Assembly: GCA_029959085.1 (NCBI GenBank)
Contig: JARWIR010000010.1
Location: forward strand, 7,895,001-7,959,000
DNA: 64,000 bases
DNA from: Nemophila menziesii
Taxonomy: Eukaryota; Streptophyta; Magnoliopsida; Boraginales; Hydrophyllaceae
Direction: 5' to 3'
Part shown: positions 32,621-45,529 of the stretch, piece by piece
Layout of the letters: each line of letters begins with the position of its first letter
Numbering within the stretch: position 1 is the first letter of the stretch
Position numbers and translations under genes: made by a program
Notes under the pieces: model-generated
The model's database searches: none
What the model was told of the DNA's origin: nothing
The model's input: only the letters and a program-made list of their open reading frames with translations

Positions 32621-33552
32621 AGTAAAAATACTCAAATCAATGTCTCTATCTGGGAGATATGTCTTGAGTGGAACTGAAACCTACAAAAAAAAAATAGAAA
32701 ACATTTTAAAATTATCTTAAATATAGCATTTCTAAACAAAAAATAAATTTGTTGTCCAAAAAAAACAACAAATAAATTTACCACCTACCAAATGTAGTAT
32801 TTTTTAAGTAATATAAGTGATTACTTTTTCTTTTTTTTCTCAAAATCTTGATTTAAAACTAAAACTTACAATATTTGTTTTGTAGCGTCAAAATTCATTG
32901 TGTAAAGTTTAGAAAATTGCTACTACTACAAGGATGACCTTTTGAAATGTATGTGATAACATTCGATAAATCTAACGTAAGTTGCTTTAACAAAATGTAA
33001 TATTACGAAAAAGATATGAAATTATTAATTAGTCATTAATGCATAACTTTATCATATTAGATTTTTGTTCATTAAATACGCATTAATTCAAGTCAAATGT
33101 GGTTTGGAAAACTCAAGCAAAGATATAATCTAACGAAATAAATATGAATTTATATCTTATTTTAGAAGAGAACAACCTTCATATCTTGATTTTAATATAA
33201 ATTTAACAGAAATTTAATATATTATGAAACTTTTATAAAATATTTTATACTTATTGAAGAGACAATTTAGGATTTAGGTCAATTAATATATTTGCACCGA
33301 ATCAAAATTTCAGGTTATATTTCTACAATAAAATAAAAATTTATTTGTGTCTTTTTAATTATTATAAAAGATAAATTTCAGTCAAATATAAATTTTCATG
33401 GTCAAATATAATAATTGGTTATAAGTATTAAAAGTATTTCGAAATAGTACATGAATTGAGTCAGATAATATTCATGTACATTACTTTATTATTATATTAA
33501 ATATTTTAACATATTATGTAAAAAATAATTATCTAAGTTTCTAATAATGTAG
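32621..33552. other. AT-rich stretch without recognisable features
   Basis: Very AT-rich DNA with no ORF worth reporting, no inverted repeats noted and no similarity to other parts of the window. It could include upstream or intronic sequence of the PLATZ pseudogene. Confidence 0.4.
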
Positions 33553-34536
33553 GGAAAAATTTCCATCCAAGAAAACGTACCAGAATGGATTAACAACTTT
33601 CTTAATACTAGTTTCTTTGGCGTGTGTCCTATCCATGAGCTTACGGACACAACACAGAATCGCTATTGCATTTCCTCGCTATTGCATTTCCTGTGGGTGT
33701 GCAACTTGTAAGTACTGCATTATGGATAGTATACATGAAAATCATCAAGTAATTAAGATATACAAACATGTCCGCAATCCAACTGTACTCCTTAGTGAGA
33801 TGCATAATCACTTCGATTCTTCCAATATTCAAGTAAGTATTTTTTTCTTAAATTTGATTTCCTTACTTTCCAAATTATATCATAACTTCTTATTTAAAGT
33901 TAATACAAGTATTATCGTATATTTTTGTAAAATTATAATTACATAATGAAGCAATAGTTGTGCAAAGTTTGAGATTTAGTTTTGTTTCTACGAGTCTATG
34001 GTCTAAATGTACAATTCATGTAAATTGATCGTTAGTTGCTGTACGATTTTAAATATTTTGGGTTTTTTGTATAGTGTTATGTTATTTGTTGTTAATGCCA
34101 ATAGATTTATTTTTACAATTACATTTTATTATGATATGTTTTTATTTGTTTGTTAGTTTGTGCCTTAGCTAAATTTAATCTTTTCGGAAAGAAAAATAAA
34201 AACATAATGCACTTCGACCTTATATTGATACTGAATAAATTTGAACAAAAAGAACAATAAATAAGATTAAAATATACTTTTAGTTTAACCTACAACAGTC
34301 CTTATAATTTTTTCAATTTTATTGATCAATTAAAAACCTAAATATAGTTTTTAATTTGAAGTTATTATCTTTTTAATTGCAGAAGCACAAATGTAACCAG
34401 AAGCATGTGATATCTTTAGATCCTCTACCTCATACTGGTTCAGGCTTTCTAGTGGACGAAAACTCATCATGTGGGACATGCCACCGAAGGTTTTATAAGC
34501 CCTCTAAGTTCCGTTATTGCTGTATCTCTTGTAAGG
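33553..34536 (+). pseudogene. PLATZ zinc-finger transcription factor gene, two exons, frameshifted
   Basis: Exon 1 (about 33553-33832) follows an AG and ends at a GTAAGT donor. Exon 2 (34383-34536) follows a TTTTTAATTGCAG acceptor and ends at a GTATGT donor; both junctions are phase 0. Exon 1 encodes VPEWINNFLNTSFFGVCPIHE, then CGCATCKYCIMDSIHENHQVI. Exon 2 encodes KHKCNQKHVISLDPLP and SCGTCHRRF...RYCCISCK. The spaced Cys/His pattern is that of PLATZ proteins. An exact 16-bp tandem duplication at 33661-33692 shifts the frame in the middle of the first zinc-binding cluster. A possible last exon (SYKKKGKSR, about 35105) lies beyond a SINE. Apart from the duplication, the two exons are open. Confidence 0.78.
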
Positions 34537-34844
34537 TATGTAATGATAATATGGAAAACCAATTTTTATTTTATTTTTTTAATTTCGTTACTTACAGTAA
34601 GAACATTATTTTTATAATAATCTCATCACTATTTGATTTATTGGTGACTGGACAATTTCAATAAAATTTATTAAAATATTATGCAACAATTTACGTTGCA
34701 ATGGATTTCTCAATATATATTTTCATATTTATTTTATAATCTATGCTGTAATCTATAAGCGTTTTCTGGTAAAATATATAAGGTGAATTACAATATTATG
34801 TGAGCCTTCAAATGCTTAATTTAAGACCTAAAATTTTAATATAA

Positions 34845-35086
34845 ATTAACTTATTAATTTTTTTTAATACGGGTGTACGGGCCAGTTTCCGCAAACCACG
34901 ACTAATCTCATGGGATGGGAAATATACACGCCTCACATGCATCAATCAGAACTAGGTAACCCATGTTCCAAGTTTAGGGAGGGGATTCGAACCCGTACCA
35001 CTTGCTTTTTGCCCTTTAAGGGCTGAAAAAATATCAAAACTGTGGTCAGTTGAGCTAACCCAACTGGTTTATTAACTTATTAATTT
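34845..35086 (-). mobile_element. tRNA-derived SINE with 16-bp TSD
   Basis: The SINE body is 34861-35070 (210 bp), bordered by perfect ATTAACTTATTAATTT duplications (34845-34860 and 35071-35086). Read on the minus strand it starts AACCAGTTGGG, has an A box TTAGCTCAACTGA and a B box GGTTCGAATCCC about 55 bases further, and ends ACACCCGTATTAAAAA. These are RNA polymerase III internal promoter elements. The perfect duplication suggests recent insertion. Confidence 0.88.
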
Positions 35087-35169
35087 AGTAACTACCAATG
35101 GTGTCTTACAAAAAGAAAGGGAAATCTAGAAATTATGCTTGGTAAGAGCAAGGACAAACTAAAAGGGAT

Positions 35170-38100
35170 TGGTGAAGGGTAAAGTTAAGAGGTTAATTAG
35201 GGATAGTAAAAATCAAAGGGGTAAAAAGAAGTATTTGAAACTATCTTATATTAGTAAGGTGGAGGAGCAGGGTTCACACATTGGAGGAGTTTTGCGGATA
35301 CAAAAGAGTGTTGTTCGATCGGGTGTTTATAAAAGTTAAGAAACTGAGAAGAGGAAAATAATTGATAAAGGGTTAGTGATAGACATATATGTCACACCCC
35401 TGGGTATTCAAGCATAAACTTCAAACATACCCCATTTCGATCATAATGACGATTCACGTAAGAATCTGGCATATGGAGTGTCATCTTGGTTCCTATAAAA
35501 TAACTACCACATTGCAACTCTCTTAACCAAGATTTTCTAATCCTACACCATCAGTATTTCTCAAACAATCATCATAGACACCACATACCACGTGGATAAA
35601 GCTATTACTCAATCGAGATATAAGCTAGGTGTTTATACCAGTCGATGGGCACACACTTTATAAATTACAAATAGTATTTAGCTTCTAGGACTAATTCGGC
35701 AATTTTCAAACTAAATATTGTCTTTCTAAAGACGATTGAGGTAATTGGCACATACTGCAGTTAAAATTTAAAAATACTTTATTTATTTTATTGAATTTAT
35801 TTAAGATAAAAGAACAAACTTGACCTCGTGCTTCCGTCATGGGTTATACCTATTATATATAAATAATGCATTTGTAATATTAAATATAAATTTATGTTTT
35901 TATTCTTTGAATACATGGGAGAGCCACTTTGGACTCGGAATCATTTTGACTCCAATGAGATTCGATCCCAGGACCTCTTGGTCTCTGCGGACTCGGATTC
36001 ATAAATTTATATTTTATGATTTAAGTTACGTATTCATAGTTCAAATTCCGAGGTTCATATAATGTAGTAAAATTTCCTAAGAATGATAATGTTTTACCTT
36101 AAATTATTGAAATGCAATGACCATCGATCTTGATCGTGATAAGATACTGATTCTGCATTGATAAAAAAATATAATTATTCTTGTACCACAGATTATATGA
36201 GTCAATTAATTATACATATAAAAACAGTCTACTTTTTTGTCAGTTGAAAAGGTTACAACTACGGGTCCTATCCAACCCCTTTTTTTCTACGTAAGTTAAA
36301 AGGAAAAGAAAACGATTTAATCAGTGATTCATTGAGTGATTTATTGACCCATCCTGATAGATTGAAATTTTGGCGAACAAACACTCTTAAACTCTTAATA
36401 GGAAACAAATCTATTTCGATTATAGTTTACAAAATAAAAACTTTTATATCATAATATCTTACCTTCGAGTGCAATAACCAATTTTGAAGTATATATCTCC
36501 AAATTCTTTCTCGAAAAATATAAAAATTTCATAAAATATCACAATTTAATGTTGGATCTTAATAGATTGAAAAAATAGAGAAAAAAGTTGGTAAACGAGG
36601 GTAAAGAGACGATAATAAAATTGAACTACGGTTTCTAAGAATATTGTATTCACACAGATTGCAAGAGATAAGAAGTTATGGAGGAAAACGGATAAGAGGC
36701 AGAAAGAAAGAAAGAAATGAAACGGTAGAATAATCTTTAGGGTTATGATAGAATCATTTTAGGGTAAATTCTTAAATTGGGCCACTTTCAATACTCGTTA
36801 TTCTAAAATGGGCTATATGCACAACACGTACTCAACTGATGCCCAATGTTTCACATTTTTACCCAATTTGGGCCAAAATCATTTTCCGATTAGTATTTTG
36901 GACGAAAAAAAGATATGTGAAGGGAACACATCGAGTTAATATGAGAAGTGTTTATAACATTAAAAAAATTATTATGATATCTTATTTTATCTTTTACCCC
37001 CACATCTCCACACACCATGCCCATCCCGTCTTTTTCTTCGAATCAGCATCACTTTCATCATATCATCTTCGTATACATTTTTAAACCTTAATTTACTTGT
37101 AATGCATATAATAAACATACTAAAATACACACAATGTTTTAGGTTTCACGATTACCTATAACTGATATAATTATATGTTTTTATACTAGAAAATGGTATA
37201 TTTGTTTTTGCTTTCCCCTTGGATATTCATTTTTATTGAAATCCTAAAATGGTAGAACATCTTATAGAGGTATTTAAACACTTAGCTATTCAAAAAAAAT
37301 CAACAAGATCCCTGAACTTATCCATCAAACACACAAACAATGGATATCCAAAACTTCTCTTGATGGTTTTCCGAGGTGAATCTATTTTCTGGTAAAATAG
37401 GTTGCCTAAATTGGACAAAGCCAAGACCATGGGAGGAGTTGCCTTCCGATGTCACTCCACGGTCAAGTTAGTATTAAGGCCAAAACATGTGGAATACTAA
37501 TGGAATAATTCTGACTGTAAATATGAACAGTGTAGCAATAAAAGGAATACATATTTGGCTGATAGCATGGATATTTATAGGTGCGGAAAGCCCAGTATAC
37601 TTGGGTGGGATTTTGTCATATTATTCAAGGGAGTATCAGGTAATTAGAGAGCCGAATGAACAACAAAACAACTTGAATCCCTATGGGTTCAAACCTCTGT
37701 ATCTACTCTCCTCGGCTTTGGGGGAGGTGATATTTTGGAAATATTATCAAGATTGATTAATAACCATCACTCTTGGTGGAACGCGACTGATCCCATCAAT
37801 ACTCCCTTGAACTTGAAAGGGAAGTCCCATTATCTTCCAGCAAGTCTATCCAAAAAGTTCACCCATCTCGAGCTTTTAGTTGAGGCTGATAGTTAGGAGC
37901 ACCCATTTGTTAAAATTAGACACATGTAGATACGATATTGGTAAAGAGATCATGATTGCTACGGTATTTTTTATGAGCCTCGTGCGTTGTTAGAAAATAT
38001 TTCATGCTTTTTGTCATAATGGCCTCTGGAAGGCGAACCGTCACTCACGTGGCTATATGTACGTGTTGCTTTTGTTGTAGATCGACACCCCTCACTACTA

Positions 38101-38469
38101 AATGTTTTCAATCTTCTTAGTCACTTCATTTATTATTTTATTTATTCCCAATAGATGATGAGGTCCTCAAGCGTTAAGCTTTGGCTAAATGTGGATTCTT
38201 CATAGTACTCTAGGAGCATCACTCATCCTAATTGGCCTTTTTCTCGACCACCCGCTTCTATAGATTCACCCACGAACAAGTCATTTATTGGTTTGTTATT
38301 CAGGTATTATTGTTTGTAAATTTGGATGAAACAAATGGAATAAGTTTAGGTGTTAGTGTTTGTAACTTTGTAATTGTGTACGTAATTAAAGATTTGTATG
38401 CCGATTTAAATGTTTATTGTTGTTTTGTAAAGCACATCAATAATTTGAAATCTAGTTGGTGTTGTTGAT
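35170..38469 (+). repeat. Local duplicated unit, copy 2
   Basis: Begins with GTGAAGGGTAAAGTTAAGAGG (compare 9960 and 63650). It continues collinear with 12055-13620 and 26395-27470, but lacks element A, the UPL3-like pseudogene and the minisatellite. It ends where the LTR of element B begins. It carries a degraded version of the 82-codon frame of copy 1 and a short SINE insertion at 35896. I see no intact gene. Confidence 0.75.
35886..36010 (-). mobile_element. Short (105-bp) SINE-like insertion with 10-bp TSD
   Basis: 35896-36000 is missing from copy 1 of the duplicated unit (compare about 12420). It is bordered by perfect ATAAATTTAT duplications (35886-35895 and 36001-36010). On the minus strand it carries a B-box-like GGGATCGAATCTC and ends in AAAGAATAAAAAC. 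No clear A box is present, so it is probably 5'-truncated. Confidence 0.75.
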
Positions 38470-39941
38470 TGATGTCTCCTCATTTGTGATAATATAATAT
38501 ACTTCAGAGACATCATTTTAGGCTTATTTATTAGTTTATAGGTTGATTTTAGCTTAATTTAGTGCACTTTCCTATTTTGGGTCTTGATTTGTAGAATTAT
38601 TATTTTTAGAGCATATTGGGTTTAATTGTTTATTTAGTGTGAAGCTTTAAAGATAATTATGGAGATTAATTAGAGTCCAAGTCAAAGACTACAACTTATG
38701 GAAAGAGATTTGCATGGAAATTGGAGATAAAGGAAACAAAGGCTAAAAAGATGGAAAAGGAAAAGCTGCCTAAATTCTGGGATTCTGCACACACGTCTAA
38801 AGATTGGTGTTTTTACCTAAGAAATAGGCCGATTTTGGTAATTTCCTTTTAAAGGGTCAAGATAATTCTGTTGCGATTCTTTTGGTATCTTATGGAGCAA
38901 AATCCGATCAATAACGAAGAAGATACACTCAAAACAGCGCAGCAGTGTTTATCTTACGAATTTGAGTTGGGCTAGGAGTCCATTACTTAACTTATCTCTA
39001 AAGAAACGAATTAGGTCAACCTCTACACTATAAATACAGCCTCTTAACACTCTTAAATCATCCTTGGTGAAACCTTAAACCAAGAGGAAGCTTAGATCAC
39101 AAGAGAGTAGTCTGGAAGGAGCTGTTCATCAACAATGTCTTCTTCTACCTTTAATTTTGTAATTTCTTTCTTTTCTTTCATGAACTAAATTTCTTTAGCT
39201 TGAGTTTTAGCATTAATGTATGAACCTTAGTTTTTATTGACATCTATCTAATTTGGGAATTTAATGTTTTAAATAGAATTATAGTTTTTATTCTCTGTTT
39301 ATGTGTTTGGATTTATATTCTGTGTTCTTGTGGACTGCAGCCATTAGAATTACCATCTAGTAATTAGGATACCATTGACAACGGTGTTTAATTGCATGTT
39401 TAGCACATAACGTTTAGTTTTAGGTTTGATCTAACAACCCAACCTAACTAGATAATCACTATGGTTTAGTCTTTGTGACTATTTACCAATTACAGGAAAA
39501 GTTTGCTTAGGAAGCCTTATTGACACAGGTAAATCCTATTTTAAACTACCGATAGCATATTGGGACCGATTAGGGAAATACTACATAATTCACCCTTACA
39601 TGTTTAGAACGGCAAAACTAGTGGAGATTACATGCTAATAACTTAAGCTATATTCTCATCTTACTTCTCTTTCATATTTATTTTTCTGTCTTTTAATTCT
39701 TAGTTTTACTTTAGTTTATTAGAAAACCAAACAAAAATCTATTTATCTTTACTTTTATTTGCATTTAGTTGTTCTAGCTTTAATTATTTACACTTGATAT
39801 TTGCATAAGATTCCTCTAACCTCTGTAGTCTCTGCGGAACGAATCCTTATCTAAAACTTGCATACGATTTGTATACTTGTAGTTCTAGGGTGTTTTTGCA
39901 CGTTATTTATATCTTATTTTATCACACCCTAGGCCCCACCA
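38470..39941 (+). repeat. Left LTR of element B
   Basis: The LTR is 1472 bp, TGATGTCTCC to CCCCACCA. The 46-bp inverted-repeat start is 38470-38515 (the second arm reads AGAGACATCA). TATAAATA is at 39029-39036. Confidence 0.95.
39029..39036 (+). promoter_or_regulatory. Putative TATA box, LTR of element B
   Basis: CACTATAAATAC context, identical in the shared LTR (48774-48781) and in the solo LTR (28053-28060). It is a likely core promoter. Confidence 0.55.
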
Positions 39942-39947
39942 AGTTTT

Positions 39948-39965
39948 TGGCGCCGCTGCCGGGGA
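39948..39965 (+). other. Primer binding site of element B (tRNA-Asp type)
   Basis: TGGCGCCGCTGCCGGGGA after the LTR and the spacer AGTTTT. Confidence 0.95.
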
Positions 39966-40067
39966 CTATATCGTTAGTCCTTGTGCATATATCTTGTGCT
40001 TTTATTTTTAAGTTAGTTCTATTTTACGCTTTTATTTTTAGTTTTTGTTTTTCAGATTTAGTTACAG

Positions 40068-40250
40068 ATGGAGAACGCAAGGAGACTTAAGCTACCCATC
40101 GAGTTCAGAGTGGAGCCACGAGGAATTCGATCTCCAGAAATCCAAGCCGCGAAATTTAAACCTGATCCTGGGATGCTAACTTAGTTTGCATCTCATGGAT
40201 TATTCAGCGGAGATGCACATCAAGATCCGATCCGATATATTCATAAATTC
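40068..40250 (+). pseudogene. Gag N-terminus of element B, ended by a nonsense mutation
   Basis: The natural gag-pol start is ATGGAGAACGCAAGG at 40068. The frame reads MENARRLKLPIEFRVEPRG and is stopped by TAG at 40182-40184, where element C has CAA (Gln). Translation in frame then continues open from 40185 through the large fragment that has its first Met at 40251. Confidence 0.88.
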
Positions 40251-43200
40251 ATGCAAATCTGTGATGCTTATATCGTAAAAGGAGTTACTAGGGAGCAAGT
40301 ATATTACCTGATGTTCCAGTTCTTCTTGACCGTATGTGCAAGCAATTGGTATGATACCCAATACCCTCATGTTATTCCAGATTGGGACAAACTCCAAGCA
40401 AGATTCCTAGACCGTTTCTATCCGGTTAGTAGACGTTTAAAAGATATGTTGGAGCTAGAACAATTCTTACAGAAAGAGGAAGAGAGTTTGGGTGAAGCAT
40501 GGTTACGATTTACAGAGAAGAAGGCGAGATGTCCCTATCATAGATCCTCGCCGGAATATTATTTAACCTTGTTTTATGGAGGCCTTAATGATAAATCAAG
40601 AGAAAAAGCAGATTCGTTAGGAAACGCAGGTTTTGTGTTGCTAGATCCTGAAGAAGCTGAGTTGGGGATGGAGAGAATTCTTGAGAACGAGAGAAGTTGG
40701 CCAAAGAGAGTAATAAAAGAAGACAATTCAGAATCTCTGAAGCTTAAGGAATTGGCTAAACAACTCGAAGAACTTAAGGAACAAGCCCGAACAATTGCTC
40801 AGGTGAATACAGTACGCACAATTCCTCCGTGTCTTGGTTGTGGATCAAGAAATCATGTGTGGGAAGAATGTATGAATAATCCAGCAGTAGCTTCCGTTCA
40901 ATATCCTCAAGATAACTATTACTCTAATGGTTATGACTGTCCTCAAGAAAGCTACACTAATTATCAACAACCTCCACAACAAAAGAGTTGGGTCAGAAAG
41001 CAAGAGACTTATCATCAACCCCAACTTCAATCTTATAATCCACCGCAACCTATTCAGAAAAAGGCACCCATTGTTAAAACTTGTCAAGAACCAAAGAAAG
41101 ATCCACCTAAAAAATCAATGCAATTGGCAAGACAAGAACAACTCCAAAGCTTAAGTTCAAGTATGGCTAGATTAAAGCAAACAGTTGAGAAGAAAATGAG
41201 TCATAGCCAACAGAAAGTTCGAACCCAGGAGAAGATTATCAAGCAACTGGAGCATACTATATCACAAATGGCGAGTACATTACAAACTAGGCCGAAAGGG
41301 CAACTCCCAAGTGATACTATTGCTCCTAGAGATGATTCTTGCCATGCAGTTGAATTGCGGAGTGGAAAACAACTACCTCCCCCAAGACCAGAACCAGAAC
41401 CAATCCCTATTCCAGAACAAAGGGGGGAAGAAACAATCAAAGATACAGTTGAGGAGGTAGTTAAACCAAAGAGTGTCCAAGCCGAGACACCTGAAAAGAC
41501 AAGAAAACCAGTGGAACTCAATGCACGCCCTCCACCACCATACCCTTCACGTGTCAGAAAGAAGGACAATGACCTGGAATTCAAGAAGTTCATTGACATG
41601 TTGAAGAAATTGGAAGTTAATATACCCCTTGTTGAAGCTCTCAAGAGGATGCCAACCTACATGAAATTCATGAAAGATATTCTCTCCAACAAGCGGAGTA
41701 TAGAGACTGGGGAACCAATTGGATTACCTAGGGAGTGCAGTGCTATATGTCAAAGTGAGTTGCCACCAAAGCTAGAAGATCCCGGAAGTTTTACAATTCC
41801 TATCGGCATTGGAGATAGTTGGACCGGGAAAGCATTATGTGATTTAGGTACGAGCATCTATCTCATGCCTAGATCCCTGTTCGAGAAGCTTAATATCGGA
41901 GAAGTAGTACCCACATCTGTGGTATTACAAATGGCGGATCGCTCCCTCTCACGACCAATAGCTAAAATTGAATATGTTTTAGTTAAAGCTGGCTCTTTTA
42001 TTTTTCCTTGTGATTTTATTATCCTTTACTACGACGCGGATAAGAATATCCTCATCATTTTGGGTAGACCATTCTTAGCCATGGGGCGTACACTAATTGA
42101 TGTTGAGAATGGTGAGTTGATTATGAGAGTACAAGGCGAACAGATACGATTTAATGTGTTTCAGGCTATGAAATTTCCTAAAGCAAAAGATGAGTGCTTC
42201 AAAGTAGATTTCATCGGAAAAATTACGCAAGAAGTCTTCAATGAAGCAAGCCTAGATGATGATCTTGATAAAGCCTTAACACCTGAAACACCAGAGGAAC
42301 TCGAGATTCCCCCTAAAGAAATTGCTGCATTAAACGTGCGAGAACTACTCCGAGAACCAGGTGACATTGAACCAATGAAACAACCATCTATAATATGTCC
42401 ACCTGTTCTCGAAGAAAAACCACTTCCCGATCATCTACGCTATGCATATCTAGGTACGAACAAAACTTTGCCTGTTATTATTTCTGCTAATCTTTCAGGT
42501 CCTCAAGAAGAGAAGCTACTTCAAGTACTTCGCGCAAACAAAGAAGCAATTGGATGGACAATTGCCGACATCAAGGGAATTAGTCCTTCCGTTTGCAAAC
42601 ACAAAATCATTCTTGAGAACGAAGGTGGGCGATCTATAGAAGGACAGAGAAGACTCATGCCAGCTATGAAAGAAGTGGTGAGGAAGGAAGTTATCAAGTT
42701 ATTAAACGCGGGAATTATCTATCCCATTGCTAGCAGTGATTGGGTTAGTCCAGTGCAATGTGTTCCAAAGAAAGGAGGTATCACTACCGTCCTTAATGAT
42801 CAAGGCGAGGCCATACCATCAAGACCAGTTGTGGGGTGGCGAGTGTGCATGGACTACCGAAGACTGAACAAAGCAACAAAGAAAGATCACTTCCCGCTGC
42901 CATTCATTGATCAGATGCTAGACAAACTTGCAGGGAGAGAATATTATTGTTTCCTAGACGGATATTCGGGTTATAATCAGATTTGTGTGGATCCCCTCGA
43001 TCAACACAAAACAACTTTTACATGTCCGTTTGGTACTTTTGCTTATAGAAGAATGCCGTTTGGTTTATGCAATGCACCTGCCACGTTCCAGAGGTGCATG
43101 ATGGCTATATTTTGGGACATGATTGATAAATATTTGGAGGTCTTTATGGATGATTTTTTGGTGTTTGGAGACAGTTTTGATGACTGTTTGAATAATCTTG

Positions 43201-44768
43201 AGAAAGTCCTTGTGAGATGTAGAGAAAAAGATCTTGTGCTTAATTGGGAAAAATGCCACTTCATGGTTCAAGAGGGAATTGTGTTGGGACATAAAGTTTC
43301 GAAGGCAGGGATGGAGGTTAATCGTGCTAAAATTGAAGTTATCAAAACACTACCACCTCCAGTTTCTGTTAAAGGAGTGAGAAGTTTCTTGGGTCACGCA
43401 GGATTTTATCGAAGATTTATTAAAGATTTCTCCAAGATCGCTAAACCGCTTTATTCTTTACTTGAAAAGGAGACTCCTTTTAATTTTACTGAAGAATGTC
43501 TTCAAGCGTTTTTGACGATTAAGGAAAAACTGATCTCTACACCTATTGTTATACCTCCTGATTGGAAGGCTCCGTTTGAACTTATGTGCGATGCTAGTGA
43601 TCACGCTATGGCTGTTGTGTTGGGACAGAGGAAAGACAAGATTTTCCACACGATTTATTATGCTAGTAAGACTTTCAACGCTGCCCAGATGAATTATACA
43701 GTAACGGAGAAAGAGATGTTGGCCGTGGTTTATGCTTTCGATAAATTTCATCCCTATCTGGTTGGGAAGAAAACTATTGTATACACGGACCATTCAGCTA
43801 TTAGGTACCTCATGGAGAAAAAGGACGCTAAGCCGCGTCTTATTAGATGGGTACTATTGCTTCAAGAATTCGACATAGATATTCGAGACCGGAAGGGATG
43901 TGAAAATCAAGTTGCTGATCATTTATCAAGGCTCGAAGGATCTGATGCGAACAAAGAACCAATGCTAGTTAAAGAGGTATTCCCTGATGAACAAATTTTT
44001 GCTATTAAACGTGCTTTTGTGCCATGGTATGCAGATCTAGTCAACCTCATTGTGAGTGGTGTCTTTCCTAAAGATTTCCACCCACAACAAAGACAAAGAT
44101 TGAATCATCAGGCCAAACAGTATTATTGGGATGAACCGTACCTCTGGAAGATTTGTAGTGACCAAGTGGTTAGAAGATGCGTACATGAAGGTGAAATGGA
44201 GAAAATCATTGAAAGTTGTCATAGTTCACCTTATGGAGGTCACTTTAAAGGCGATAGAACCGCAGCTAAAATTCTTCAATCCGGATTCTATTGGCCAACC
44301 ATACACAATGATTGTCATCGTTTCTTCCAGTCATGTGACAGATGCCAGCACACTGGCAATATATCAAAAAGAGACGCGATGCCGCTTAATAATATTCTTG
44401 AAGTTGAAATCTTTGATGTATGGGGAATAGATTTCATGGGACCTTTCATCACTTCCTATGGAAATCTTTATATTTTGCTTGCGGCAGACTATGTATCAAA
44501 GTGGGTAGAAGCAGTGGCAACACCAAAGATCGATGCTCAAACTGTGATTAAGTTCTTAAAAACAAACATCTTTTCAAGACATGGTACGCCACGTGTGCTA
44601 ATCAGTGATAAAGGTACCCATTTTCTTAATGCTCCCCTGAGACATTTTCTTCGAAAGTTTGGAGTGAAACACCGTACTTCAACCGGTTATCACCCACAAA
44701 CTAACGGTCAAGCTGAAGTTTCCAACCGAGAAATCAAATCTATTCTTGAGAAGACCGTGAGTAAATAG
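40251..44768 (+). pseudogene. Gag-protease-RT-RNase H-integrase of element B
   Basis: 1505 open codons, the longest coding stretch in the window. In order: Gag capsid-like part ([14 protein letters not shown]), zinc knuckle [14 protein letters not shown] at about residue 194, a coiled-coil and Pro-rich Gag tail, and protease [12 protein letters not shown] (Asp about residue 531; B has TS/Y where C has AS/N). RT follows with FMDD at about residue 965, then RNase H CDASDHAM at about residue 1114. The integrase has HHCC and D,D-35-E residues near 1394, 1453 and 1489. It ends at TAG 44766-44768, where C has TCG. The Met at 40251 is not the real start. Confidence 0.93.
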
Positions 44769-45311
44769 AGGAAAGATTGGTCATTAAAGCTAGATGATGC
44801 TCTCTGGGCTTACAGAACAGCATTTAAAACACCAGTTGGGGCATCCCCATATCGCATGGTCTACGGCAAAGCATGTCATCTACCGATTGAACTTGAAGCT
44901 CGAGCCTACTGGGCTATTAAAACTCTGAATCTAGACCCAGACTTGGCCGGGAAGCAAAGGATGATGCAGTTGAACGAGTTGGAGGAGTTTCGTTATCTTG
45001 CCTATGAAAATTCACGACTCTATAAGGAGAAAACAAAGCGATGGCATGATAAGAGGCTCCGTCCAAAACATTTCGAGATAGGACAAAAGGTTTTATTATA
45101 CAATTCTCGATTTTCGAACTACCCAGGAAAGCTTAAATCCCGTTGGGGAGGGCCTTACATTGTTACCAAAGTCACACCGCATTGAGCGATTGAGATTGAA
45201 AATCCAGCCGAGCAACGGACATTCATGGTGAATGGCCAGCGTTTGAAGAGATACAATGACAGTGAGGACTTTGGGCAAGGGGAGAAAATCTTTCTTGTCG
45301 AATGCGCTTAG
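44769..45311 (+). pseudogene. Integrase C-terminal part of element B
   Basis: In frame after the TAG at 44766. It encodes [32 protein letters not shown] and the GPY/F-type segment [18 protein letters not shown] at 45183-45185 replaces GGA of element C. The natural end is TAG at 45309-45311. The spacer to the GC-rich block contains AACTCAAAGACGTTAAAC, similar to the post-pol sequence of A. Confidence 0.88.
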
Positions 45312-45529
45312 CCTGAGGTACACGTCTAACTCAAAGACGTTAAACAAAAGTGCTCTTGGGAGACACCCCTTGTTTAAATTGCTTTTTAGATTAGTTGTTT
45401 TTTGCTTTGTAGTGTAAGATTTTAAGTTAGTGTATATTTTGAACTGTGTTTACAAGCTAATAGGAGAGAAAGGTAGTGTGTTATTGTGCAGGAAACGAGT
45501 TTGGGGTCAAAAGGAAAAATCTGGAGGAA

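Noticed and set aside
41201..41644. 147-codon minus-strand ORF
   Set aside because: Antisense of the Gag tail and Pro-rich linker of element B; the same shadow appears split in element C.
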